From: SIG587 sp045649505
Lineage (GTDB): Bacteria; Bacillota; Clostridia; Oscillospirales; Acutalibacteraceae
DNA length: 6,757 nt
Reading direction: 5' to 3'
Assembly (NCBI GenBank): GCA_045649505.1
Contig: JAZRQA010000003.1
Location: 1-6,757, forward strand
In this document: piece after piece, positions 1 to 5,373 of the stretch
Layout: every line of letters begins with the position of its first letter
Numbering within the stretch: position 1 is the stretch's first letter
Position numbers and translations under genes: made by a program
The notes under the pieces: generated by a model
What the model was told of the DNA's origin: nothing
Databases searched by the model: none
Seen by the model: the letters and a program-made list of their open reading frames with translations, nothing else

Positions 1-143
1 GGTACCTGACACGCAGCGTCGGTAAACCAACCTGCGAAGGATTTATCCGCTTTAGTGGGAACAGGGAACGCAGGAGGAACGGTACCTATGATAACACTCA
101 TATCGGAAAGGGTATTTCCGCCGTTTGTATTAAAGGATACCCT
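1..143 (-). other. Listeria-Bacteroides repeat domain, second canonical copy, truncated by window edge
   Basis: Residues 1170-1216 begin RVSFNTNGG and continue to P-T-K-A-D-K-S-F-A-G-W-F-T-D, which matches the family's V-x-F-x-x-N-G-G and P-x-K-x-x-x-x-F-x-G-W-x-x-D landmarks very well. The expected final strand ending in T-L-Y-A-x-W lies beyond position 1, so roughly 15 residues of this domain and any anchor are missing. Confidence 0.82.
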
Positions 144-3100
144 CTTAACATCGGTACGCTTAGTAACTGTGATATTATCAACCCATACATCTACATTTTT
201 AGCCTCTCGGGTTGTAGAGCTTACGAGGGTAATATGGGGAATTAGCTTATTGCTATTAGTATAGAAGGTACAGGTAACTGTTTTCCAGTCTTTGACATCA
301 CTTACTGATTCTATAGCGTAGGCAAGAATTCTTGTACGCTCGTACTTGCTGTTCATAGGATTACCGGGGCTACCTGCAGGGAATACGCCTAAAACATTAA
401 AGTAAAGGACATCTGTAGGTTTAGCATCTACACGGTAATCAAAGGTAATATCATAGGCGCTGTAGGTATCCATCAGGAATGCGCCATCAATTACAGGAGA
501 GGTAGAATATACCCTTAAATTAGCGGGATGGGGTCTTTCAAGCTCTCGAGCGCGGGTAAAATGAGCAGCGTTTGTTTTAAAGCCATATTTGCCTTCGGTA
601 GAAGCAATTTCAACGCTTCTTGCAGCAATTTCAGCAGTTTTTCCTGTGCTCTTTATAACCATCTGCCAGCTATCGTTACCTGTTGAGGAGAATGAAAGCT
701 TAGACTCATCAAAGGTAACTGAGGTATAAGAAACTCTTTTTACCCAGCCTGCCCAGATTTCAGTAGTAGAGCCTACATCGCCCTGTGCAAGGACGGTAAG
801 GGATTCATTGCGGAACCAGCCTGTGAAAATATAGTCTTCACGAGTGGGAGCTTTAATATCCTCAAACTTAGAGTACTGCGCAACGCTTGCAGTTGTGTCA
901 GCCTCACCGTTATTTAAATGTAAAACGATGTCACGGCTAACAAGCTTGGTTATTTGAATATTATCTATATATATTTCCTGATTTGAAAGGGCACTGCTTT
1001 GTGTTTCCTTTTGCTGAATAACTAAAAGGACTTCGCCCGAATTTTTAGCCGTAAACTGGCCCTTTACGGGAATACTCTGCCAGGTTGCAGGGTTTTTAGA
1101 GGTAGCAGTAAATTTACTGTGGCTATTTATAACCTGAGCATCCTTGTTGCTTGAAGTATAAGCAGAGGTGGATGAATTTGCAGTAGTAGCTATGCCGACA
1201 GTAAAGTCAACATCAGCCTTAACTGTTTTAATATCATAGGTTATTGTATACATATAACCCTTTTGCAGTTTCAAATAGCCATTACCGCTAAAGTTAGCGA
1301 GCTTCATAGAGGCAAGGTTTTTATCACTTGCATAGGAAACGGTTGTTACCTTACCTGCAGCACCGCCGTTTGCATCGGCTGTTGCAACCTTTTGAATACT
1401 AGTCATAGATTTTGAGGGATTACCTTCATATACAGCCTCTTCAAAATCAATGATATTAGGTTGTGTTACCTTAGGATATAAGGTAACTGCATTAGCACCG
1501 ATAACGCCTGTAGCCTTATTTTGCTTAGCGGCATCGGTATAAACCATAGCATTAACGCCTGCAATGCTATCGAAAACCTCTTCATAGGTCTGATTAGCCC
1601 AAGCGGTTGCGGGAAGTCCGTCAATACCGTCACCATTCTGGTAGGTGAAGGTAGTTTCTTGAGCAATTACAATGTTATCAATATAAATCTCTGTTGCGAG
1701 ATTATCGGGAGAGCTTGCTGCATTGAAAATTCCAAGTAATACTTTTGTATTAGCAGTTGAAGGTGAAGTGAACTCAAACGCATTAGAGTTATAAGCACTT
1801 CCCATAGCTGCAGTTGTATACTGATGCGTGTAGGAAGGTTGTGTTCCACCAGGAGTGGGATTATTGTTGGTTACAAAATAGAGACCAACATAAAAACTCT
1901 CGGGTGCTGAAACAGCCTTAATATTATAGGTAACGCGGTATTTTGTTGATGGCTGTAATTGAAGCATTGCAGTGCCATCAGCATCAACGAATCTTAAAGT
2001 TTTTGCACGATTTCTTTGAGTGTATACACGCAAAGAAGTAAATTTCATTGCGGCACCGTATGTAGCATCGGCATTCGGTGTTAATACAACAGTGCTGGCT
2101 TCGGCAACATTGCCACCGTTTGCATAACCGCTTTCCGTGAAGTCAATTACATTATAATAGTCAATCTTGTGGTAAAGAGTTACGCTTTTAACGTTGATAA
2201 TTCCTGTTGCAGGCTTAGTACATTCTTCATTCAAGAACCATTTACCCGCCGCACTGCCTAAAATGTCTTCATAGGTATCGTGTTTGTAATTTGCGGTTGT
2301 AGGAAGACCTGTAGCAGCTGCGCCAGAATAGGTTATAGAGGTTTGCTGAGCAATTACAATGTTATCAATGTAAATCTCGCAACCTGTTACATCGGTTGAA
2401 GCTATATCAGCGCTACTGCAGTAAAGTCCCATTAACACCTTTACATTCTCATCAGCAGACGAGGTAAACACAAAGGAATTGGTAGTATAACTGCTTGATA
2501 TATTTGAGGATGTATATGTATGAGAATAATTGGGATTATTGGTTTGTGTAGAAGTAGATATAGCGGTATTATTATGCGTTACAAGATAAAGGCCGACATT
2601 AAAGCTTGAAGGAGCATTAACAGCCTTAATACTATATGTAACACGGTATTTTGTTGAGGGTTGCAGCACAAACGCTGATGTGCCTGCATTATCAACAAGC
2701 CTTATAGCTCTGGCGCGTGCTCTTTGAGAATATACGCGCACAGTTGTAAACTTCATTGCGGCGCCGTGTGTCGCATCGGCATTAGCTGTTAAAACAACAT
2801 CATCATTATTTTTATGATCGCTGCCTTCATAGCCGCTCTCGGTGAAGTCGATTTCATTATAATGCTCAAACTCGCGGTAAAGAGTCACGCTTTTAGCGTT
2901 GATAATACCTGTTGCAGGCTTAGTGCGTCCTTCATCAAGATACCACTTACCTGCTTGTGCGCCTAAAATCTCTTCATAGGTATCGTCAGCATATGCGGTG
3001 GTGGAAAGACCTGTAGCATCTGCGCCCGAATAGGTTAATGTGGTTTTCTCGGCAATAACAATATTATCAACGTAGATTTCACAAGCATAATCAGTTTTTG

Positions 3101-3650
3101 CAGTGTTAGTGGTGTAAACAAAGAAAAGTAGTCTTCTATTAGTGTCATTAGTAGAATTAGTAAATGTAATTTCTTTGCGAACGTAACCCTGATCTAAAAG
3201 TGAACTGGTTTGCCAGTTTGTAGGACTATGGAAGGTCGTAGTAGAACTCTGCGGAATATTACCGTTATTTAGATTCTTAACACCTACAGCAACCGTGCCA
3301 GATGTTGACGACACAACCTTAATATCAAAGGAAATACGGTATGTTGTTTGGGGTTTAAGCCAAAGCTGACCGTCATTAGCACCAGTTTCATCAACAAGTC
3401 TAATGCAAGAGGATGCATGCCTATTGCTATTATTTTTTATTGATGTAAACTTTACTGCTTTACCGTGGCTTGCATCTGCATCATCTACCAAGGTAGCATT
3501 ATACAGATGGTTGCCAGGATACTGTGATTCGCTGAAGTCGAATTCATTATAATAATATGTATTTTCCTCCGCAACAGCAGATAAAGGCACTGCAAACACA
3601 ACGGAAAGCAGTAATATCGCCGAGAGGACAATGGCGAGGATTTTGCGCAT
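1..3650 (-). CDS. Large secreted multi-module surface protein, C-terminus outside window (partial)
   Basis: The frame is open from ATG at 3650 to the window edge: 1,216 codons plus two bases with no stop, so the 3' end is missing. The start is fixed by a TAGGAGG site six bases upstream and by a signal peptide: MRK, a hydrophobic core to about residue 20, and a likely cut after AVA at residue 27. Five modules follow, at residues 35-264, 265-499, 500-731, 732-977 and 978-1216. Each begins with a beta-sandwich-like domain of about 170-190 residues that opens with N-x-I/F-D-F and closes with an EIYIDNIVIA-type strand, as carbohydrate-binding modules of the CBM4/9/22 kind often do. Each then has a 60-65-residue domain resembling a Listeria-Bacteroides repeat, with W/GW-F/Y and T-L-Y or I-W-A-G-W landmarks. 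No catalytic domain is visible. The likely role is extracellular binding of a glycan or surface polymer; this is inference from fold-like motifs. A sortase motif, SLH domain or dockerin could lie beyond the edge. It is probably cotranscribed with the upstream lipoprotein gene. Confidence 0.93.
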   Translation of the reverse strand, partial: MRKILAIVLSAILLLSVVFAVPLSAVAEENTYYYNEFDFSESQYPGNHLYNATLVDDADASHGKAVKFTSIKNNSNRHASSCIRLVDETGANDGQLWLKPQTTYRISFDIKVVSSTSGTVAVGVKNLNNGNIPQSSTTTFHSPTNWQTSSLLDQGYVRKEITFTNSTNDTNRRLLFFVYTTNTAKTDYACEIYVDNIVIAEKTTLTYSGADATGLSTTAYADDTYEEILGAQAGKWYLDEGRTKPATGIINAKSVTLYREFEHYNEIDFTESGYEGSDHKNNDDVVLTANADATHGAAMKFTTVRVYSQRARARAIRLVDNAGTSAFVLQPSTKYRVTYSIKAVNAPSSFNVGLYLVTHNNTAISTSTQTNNPNYSHTYTSSNISSSYTTNSFVFTSSADENVKVLMGLYCSSADIASTDVTGCEIYIDNIVIAQQTSITYSGAAATGLPTTANYKHDTYEDILGSAAGKWFLNEECTKPATGIINVKSVTLYHKIDYYNVIDFTESGYANGGNVAEASTVVLTPNADATYGAAMKFTSLRVYTQRNRAKTLRFVDADGTAMLQLQPSTKYRVTYNIKAVSAPESFYVGLYFVTNNNPTPGGTQPSYTHQYTTAAMGSAYNSNAFEFTSPSTANTKVLLGIFNAASSPDNLATEIYIDNIVIAQETTFTYQNGDGIDGLPATAWANQTYEEVFDSIAGVNAMVYTDAAKQNKATGVIGANAVTLYPKVTQPNIIDFEEAVYEGNPSKSMTSIQKVATADANGGAAGKVTTVSYASDKNLASMKLANFSGNGYLKLQKGYMYTITYDIKTVKADVDFTVGIATTANSSTSAYTSSNKDAQVINSHSKFTATSKNPATWQSIPVKGQFTAKNSGEVLLVIQQKETQSSALSNQEIYIDNIQITKLVSRDIVLHLNNGEADTTASVAQYSKFEDIKAPTREDYIFTGWFRNESLTVLAQGDVGSTTEIWAGWVKRVSYTSVTFDESKLSFSSTGNDSWQMVIKSTGKTAEIAARSVEIASTEGKYGFKTNAAHFTRARELERPHPANLRVYSTSPVIDGAFLMDTYSAYDITFDYRVDAKPTDVLYFNVLGVFPAGSPGNPMNSKYERTRILAYAIESVSDVKDWKTVTCTFYTNSNKLIPHITLVSSTTREAKNVDVWVDNITVTKRTDVKRVSFNTNGGNTLSDMSVIIGTVPPAFPVPTKADKSFAGWFTDAACQV
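3..3548 (-). repeat. Five tandem protein modules (about 230-246 residues each)
   Basis: Within the surface-protein gene the unit starts fall at 3548, 2858, 2153, 1457 and 719, reading down the minus strand. Shared landmarks recur in order: N-x-I-D-F-T-E-S-G-Y at the start, N-A-D-A-T-x-G-A-A-M-K-F-T, R-x-V-D, Q-P-S-T-K-Y-R-V-T-Y, a V-G-L-Y strand, then E-I-Y-I-D-N-I-V-I-A, and finally T-Y-E-E/D-I-L-G with K-P-A-T-G and V-T-L-Y. Modules 2 and 3 are the most alike; 1 is close; 4 is looser; 5 keeps only the F-D-E-S opening, a Y-D-I-T-F-D-Y strand and V-W-V-D-N-I-T-V-T-K. The fifth module is cut by the window edge. Confidence 0.9.
744..932 (-). other. Listeria-Bacteroides (InlB B-type, Flg_new) repeat domain, first canonical copy
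   Basis: Residues 907-969 of the surface protein fit the small beta-grasp-like repeat family found in internalin B and many Gram-positive surface proteins. The stretch opens IVLHLNNGE, carries APTREDYIFTGWF in the middle and ends with EIWAGW. Compared with the family pattern (V-x-F-x-x-N-G-G, P-x-R-x-G-Y-x-F-x-G-W, T-L-Y-A-x-W), the NG, the P-T-R-x-x-Y-x-F-x-G-W core and the final A-G-W are kept. These repeats are generally non-catalytic spacers or adhesion modules. Confidence 0.82.
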
Positions 3651-3656
3651 TTTTTT

Positions 3657-3663
3657 CCTCCTA
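3657..3663 (-). promoter_or_regulatory. Ribosome binding site of the surface-protein gene
   Basis: The minus strand reads TAGGAGG, followed by six A residues and then the ATG at 3650. It is a near-perfect anti-16S match at normal spacing and supports the chosen start. A TATAAT string overlaps it (3663-3668), but that is too close to the start codon to serve as a normal -10 box. Confidence 0.88.
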
Positions 3664-3699
3664 TTATAGATTTAAATGGTTATATGCTTTTGTGAAGAC

Positions 3700-3721
3700 G
3701 GAACGGCACTAAGGCCGTTCC
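3700..3721 (-). other. Intercistronic hairpin between lipoprotein and surface-protein genes
   Basis: There are perfect 8-bp arms, GGAACGGC (3700-3707) and GCCGTTCC (3714-3721), around a 6-nt loop. On the minus strand the stem is followed by GTCTTCAC rather than a U run, so it lacks the signature of an efficient intrinsic terminator. It lies 13 bases past the lipoprotein TAG and about 50 bases before the next ATG. It could stabilise the upstream message, mark a processing point, or attenuate weakly, so that lipoprotein and surface protein are made in different amounts. Confidence 0.6.
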
Positions 3722-3734
3722 CTATAATAAGATA

Positions 3735-5138
3735 CTATTTGTACTGGTTAAGTTTCTCGTTTGCCTTTTTAACAACATTATCAGTAACGTTATTCTGTGA
3801 TTTAACAATACCGGGAATCTGAGCCGGATCTTTACGCTCAGTTTCCTTTTGCCAGCTGGAATAGCTGTCACTGTAGATAGAGAACAGGTTTGTGAAGTCG
3901 TAGTTAATGCCATTCTTCTTAGCCTGAGGTATTACATCGTCAAAGTATACTTTTTCAAGGCTTTTATTCTTGAATACATTTGCGCCTGCATCATCATAAT
4001 ACTCATAGTCAAGATAGTAGCGCAGGAAGTAAGCGGCACCCTGAGGATTCTTAGCACCCTTGGCAATACCGTAACCACGAACATTGGCTGCAGTCTTAAG
4101 AGTCTTACCCTTATAAGTAGTAGGCAGCGGAACTGCTGCTACCATATTATCGTCAGCATTTTCGAACCAACCGTTATACTTTGTACCCCATGCAGAGCCT
4201 ACATTTACACCTGTGCTACCGTTGTTGAAGGTTTCCCAGAATGCGTTAGTCCACAGACCCTCTTTATAAGCCTGTGCAACGAACTGTATTGCATCAACAG
4301 TTTTATCGTTGTTTGAATAGAAAGTTTTCTTGTCGGCATCATACTGGATAACAGAGGTGCCAAGAGCAATGTTCATAGCGTGGGAATCGATCCATCCACC
4401 TGTTTTACCTATCTTGGTTACATCCACAAGACATTTCTTTAAATTCTCATAGGACCATTCGCCGGACTTATAGTAATCGCCAGGGGTCTTGATTCGGTGA
4501 GATTTATATAACTCCTTGTTGTAGAAAACCATATAAATGGAATTCCATACACTGTTAAGGCTGTTTACCATATAGGAGTTGCCGCCTACGGTACCGATCT
4601 TAACTAAATTATCATCCCAGAAATCATCTGTTAAATCAACTATGTTCTGAAGCGGCTGAGCAATTTCCAAGAAGCTCGGGAAGGTATCAGTACATATTAT
4701 AATATCAGGAGCGGCACCGCCGTTTATCTGCTTGGCAACCTGAGCAACATACTCGCCCTGGTTGAAGGTCTTCCACTCAACCTTGATGCCTGTCTTTTTC
4801 TCGAAGGATTTACCTAACTTCTGGTACTCTGAAGCGCCTTCATCGCCATAATGGGCAAAGACAACCTTTGTTCCTCTTAAATGCTTGGGGATCTTAGCAA
4901 AGGGATCAGAGCCGGTCATAATAACCTTGCTTTCCCCTGTAGCACTGCTTGTGTTGCCGGAAACGGCTACGCTCGCATGTTCATCAGGTTTTCCGCTTTC
5001 CCCGCTACCTGCGATAGATGCGGTTTCATCATCAAAGCCAACCATTGTACCTGACTGCGTTTCACTGCCGCAGGCGCAAAGTGTAAGCACCATAAACGCG
5101 CAAAGCACGATTGACAGAATTCTTGTAAACTTTTTCAT
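3735..5138 (-). CDS. Extracellular solute-binding lipoprotein, family 1 (sugar ABC transporter type)
   Basis: The product has 467 residues and ends in TAG. It would bind a sugar or oligosaccharide outside the membrane and hand it to an ABC permease. The start chosen is the MKKF methionine, because AAGGAGG lies 11 bases upstream; an ATG 39 bases further up has no such site. An N-terminal lipoprotein signal has basic K2-K3-R6, a hydrophobic core, and the lipobox L20-C21-A22-C23, so C23 is the probable lipidated cysteine. A Ser/Gly/Thr-rich tether runs to about residue 75. The binding fold follows: KVVFAHYGDEG, GIKVEW, G-x-A-P-D-I-I-I-C (141-149), V-F-Y-N-K-E-L-Y (204-211), G-E-W-S-Y-E-N-L-K-K (226-235), and R-G-Y-G-I-A-K-G-A-K-N-P (354-365). 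Length and motif order are normal for the family. No permease gene is adjacent. The substrate cannot be read from sequence alone. Confidence 0.93.
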   Translation of the reverse strand: MKKFTRILSIVLCAFMVLTLCACGSETQSGTMVGFDDETASIAGSGESGKPDEHASVAVSGNTSSATGESKVIMTGSDPFAKIPKHLRGTKVVFAHYGDEGASEYQKLGKSFEKKTGIKVEWKTFNQGEYVAQVAKQINGGAAPDIIICTDTFPSFLEIAQPLQNIVDLTDDFWDDNLVKIGTVGGNSYMVNSLNSVWNSIYMVFYNKELYKSHRIKTPGDYYKSGEWSYENLKKCLVDVTKIGKTGGWIDSHAMNIALGTSVIQYDADKKTFYSNNDKTVDAIQFVAQAYKEGLWTNAFWETFNNGSTGVNVGSAWGTKYNGWFENADDNMVAAVPLPTTYKGKTLKTAANVRGYGIAKGAKNPQGAAYFLRYYLDYEYYDDAGANVFKNKSLEKVYFDDVIPQAKKNGINYDFTNLFSIYSDSYSSWQKETERKDPAQIPGIVKSQNNVTDNVVKKANEKLNQYK

Positions 5139-5149
5139 TTTTTTCTTTT

Positions 5150-5156
5150 CCTCCTT
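5150..5156 (-). promoter_or_regulatory. Ribosome binding site deciding the lipoprotein start
   Basis: The minus strand reads AAGGAGG, then 11 purines (A and G), then the ATG at 5138. This site supports initiation at 5138 rather than at the upstream in-frame ATG at 5177, whose added residues (MQEFILFKEEKKK) would spoil the lipoprotein signal peptide. Confidence 0.88.
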
Positions 5157-5167
5157 GAAAAGTATAA

Positions 5168-5196
5168 ATTCTTGCATTCTTATTTTACATTGTCAA
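5168..5196 (-). promoter_or_regulatory. Predicted promoter for the lipoprotein/surface-protein operon
   Basis: On the minus strand a perfect TTGACA (5196-5191) is followed 17 bases later by AAGAAT (5173-5168), which matches four of six -10 positions. A better -10 sequence, TATACT (5166-5161), sits 24 bases from the -35 and is too far for ordinary sigma-A spacing. The start of transcription would be near 5161, giving a leader of roughly 20-25 bases. The weak -10 suggests dependence on an activator. Confidence 0.5.
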
Positions 5197-5210
5197 AAGA
5201 TGTTTGACAA
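5190..5210. promoter_or_regulatory. 21-bp inverted repeat, candidate operator
   Basis: There are perfect 8-bp arms, TTGTCAAA (5190-5197) and TTTGACAA (5203-5210), separated by AGATG. The left arm contains the predicted -35 of the lipoprotein promoter (TGTCAA on the plus strand). The size and symmetry suit a dimeric helix-turn-helix protein, and the obvious candidate is the regulator encoded divergently at 5374. The dyad centre is about 39 bases upstream of the predicted start site, where a bound protein could either block or contact RNA polymerase. Confidence 0.6.
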
Positions 5211-5227
5211 GCAAATTATCCGTTATT

Positions 5228-5252
5228 GAGAATAAATTCTCTAAAATTTAGA
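5228..5252. promoter_or_regulatory. Two overlapping short dyads upstream of the lipoprotein promoter
   Basis: GAGAAT (5228-5233) pairs with ATTCTC (5236-5241), and TCTAAA (5240-5245) pairs with TTTAGA (5247-5252). Each has perfect 6-bp arms, and the two share two bases. They lie about 70 to 85 bases upstream of the predicted lipoprotein start site. They could be accessory protein sites, but the region is A+T-rich and short dyads arise by chance there. Confidence 0.3.
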
Positions 5253-5264
5253 TTTTTTTGCCCC

Positions 5265-5278
5265 TGCTAACGGTTATC
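5265..5278 (+). promoter_or_regulatory. Imperfect cre-like site (catabolite control)
   Basis: The 14 bases TGCTAACGGTTATC match TGNNARCGNWWWCA at 12 positions and fail at the last two. CcpA-type catabolite control would make sense for a sugar-uptake locus. The site is between the two promoters, about 30 bases upstream of the regulator's -35. A single imperfect match is weak evidence. Confidence 0.25.
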
Positions 5279-5309
5279 GGGAAAATATGGAAATTATGTA
5301 CAAAAACAG

Positions 5310-5338
5310 TTGACTTTATGCAAAAATAATATTATCAT
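5310..5338 (+). promoter_or_regulatory. Predicted promoter of the regulator gene
   Basis: TTGACT (5310-5315) and TATCAT (5333-5338) are separated by 17 bases, which is consistent with a sigma-A promoter. Two further TATAAT strings (5338-5343 and 5343-5348) lie just downstream but are 22 and 27 bases from the -35. The transcription start would fall near 5345, giving a leader of about 30 bases. Confidence 0.6.
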
Positions 5339-5358
5339 ATAATATAATAAACCCCACG

Positions 5359-5365
5359 AAGGGAG
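5359..5365 (+). promoter_or_regulatory. Ribosome binding site of the regulator gene
   Basis: AAGGGAG lies eight bases before the ATG at 5374. An earlier ATG at 5366 is out of frame and too close to the site, so 5374 is the better start. Confidence 0.75.
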
Positions 5366-5373
5366 ATGGAAAC

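Noticed and set aside
55..264. 69-codon plus-strand frame near the left edge
   Set aside because: It is antisense to the fifth module of the surface protein and has no family motif.
1466..1849. Short open frames on both strands inside the surface-protein gene
   Set aside because: They are alternate frames of a continuous 1,216-codon frame that I translated without interruption and that carries the repeated modules.
1..3650. CRISPR-like array suggested by regular spacing of repeats
   Set aside because: The spacing is about 700 bases, the repeats are in frame and encode conserved protein motifs, so they are protein modules and not a CRISPR array.
3663..3668. TATAAT on the minus strand just before the surface-protein start
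   Set aside because: It overlaps the ribosome binding site, lies only 13 bases from the ATG and has no -35 at proper distance, so a separate promoter is not supported.
3849..4316. 155-codon open frame on the plus strand
   Set aside because: It lies entirely antisense inside the lipoprotein gene, has no ribosome binding site I can see and no recognisable domain. The lipoprotein frame has a full set of family motifs.
5139..5177. Upstream in-frame ATG for the lipoprotein (13 extra residues)
   Set aside because: The added residues are charged and would precede the signal peptide. The AAGGAGG site lies between this ATG and the MKKF start and serves the latter.
4885..5229. 114-codon open frame on the plus strand, overlapping the divergent promoter region
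   Set aside because: It is antisense to the lipoprotein N-terminus, and its hydrophobic composition is explained by complementing the Ser/Gly/Thr-rich tether and signal peptide. No start signal supports it.
5326..5335. 10-bp palindrome ATAATATTAT within the regulator promoter
   Set aside because: It is pure A/T in very A/T-rich DNA and overlaps the -10 region; chance symmetry is likely.
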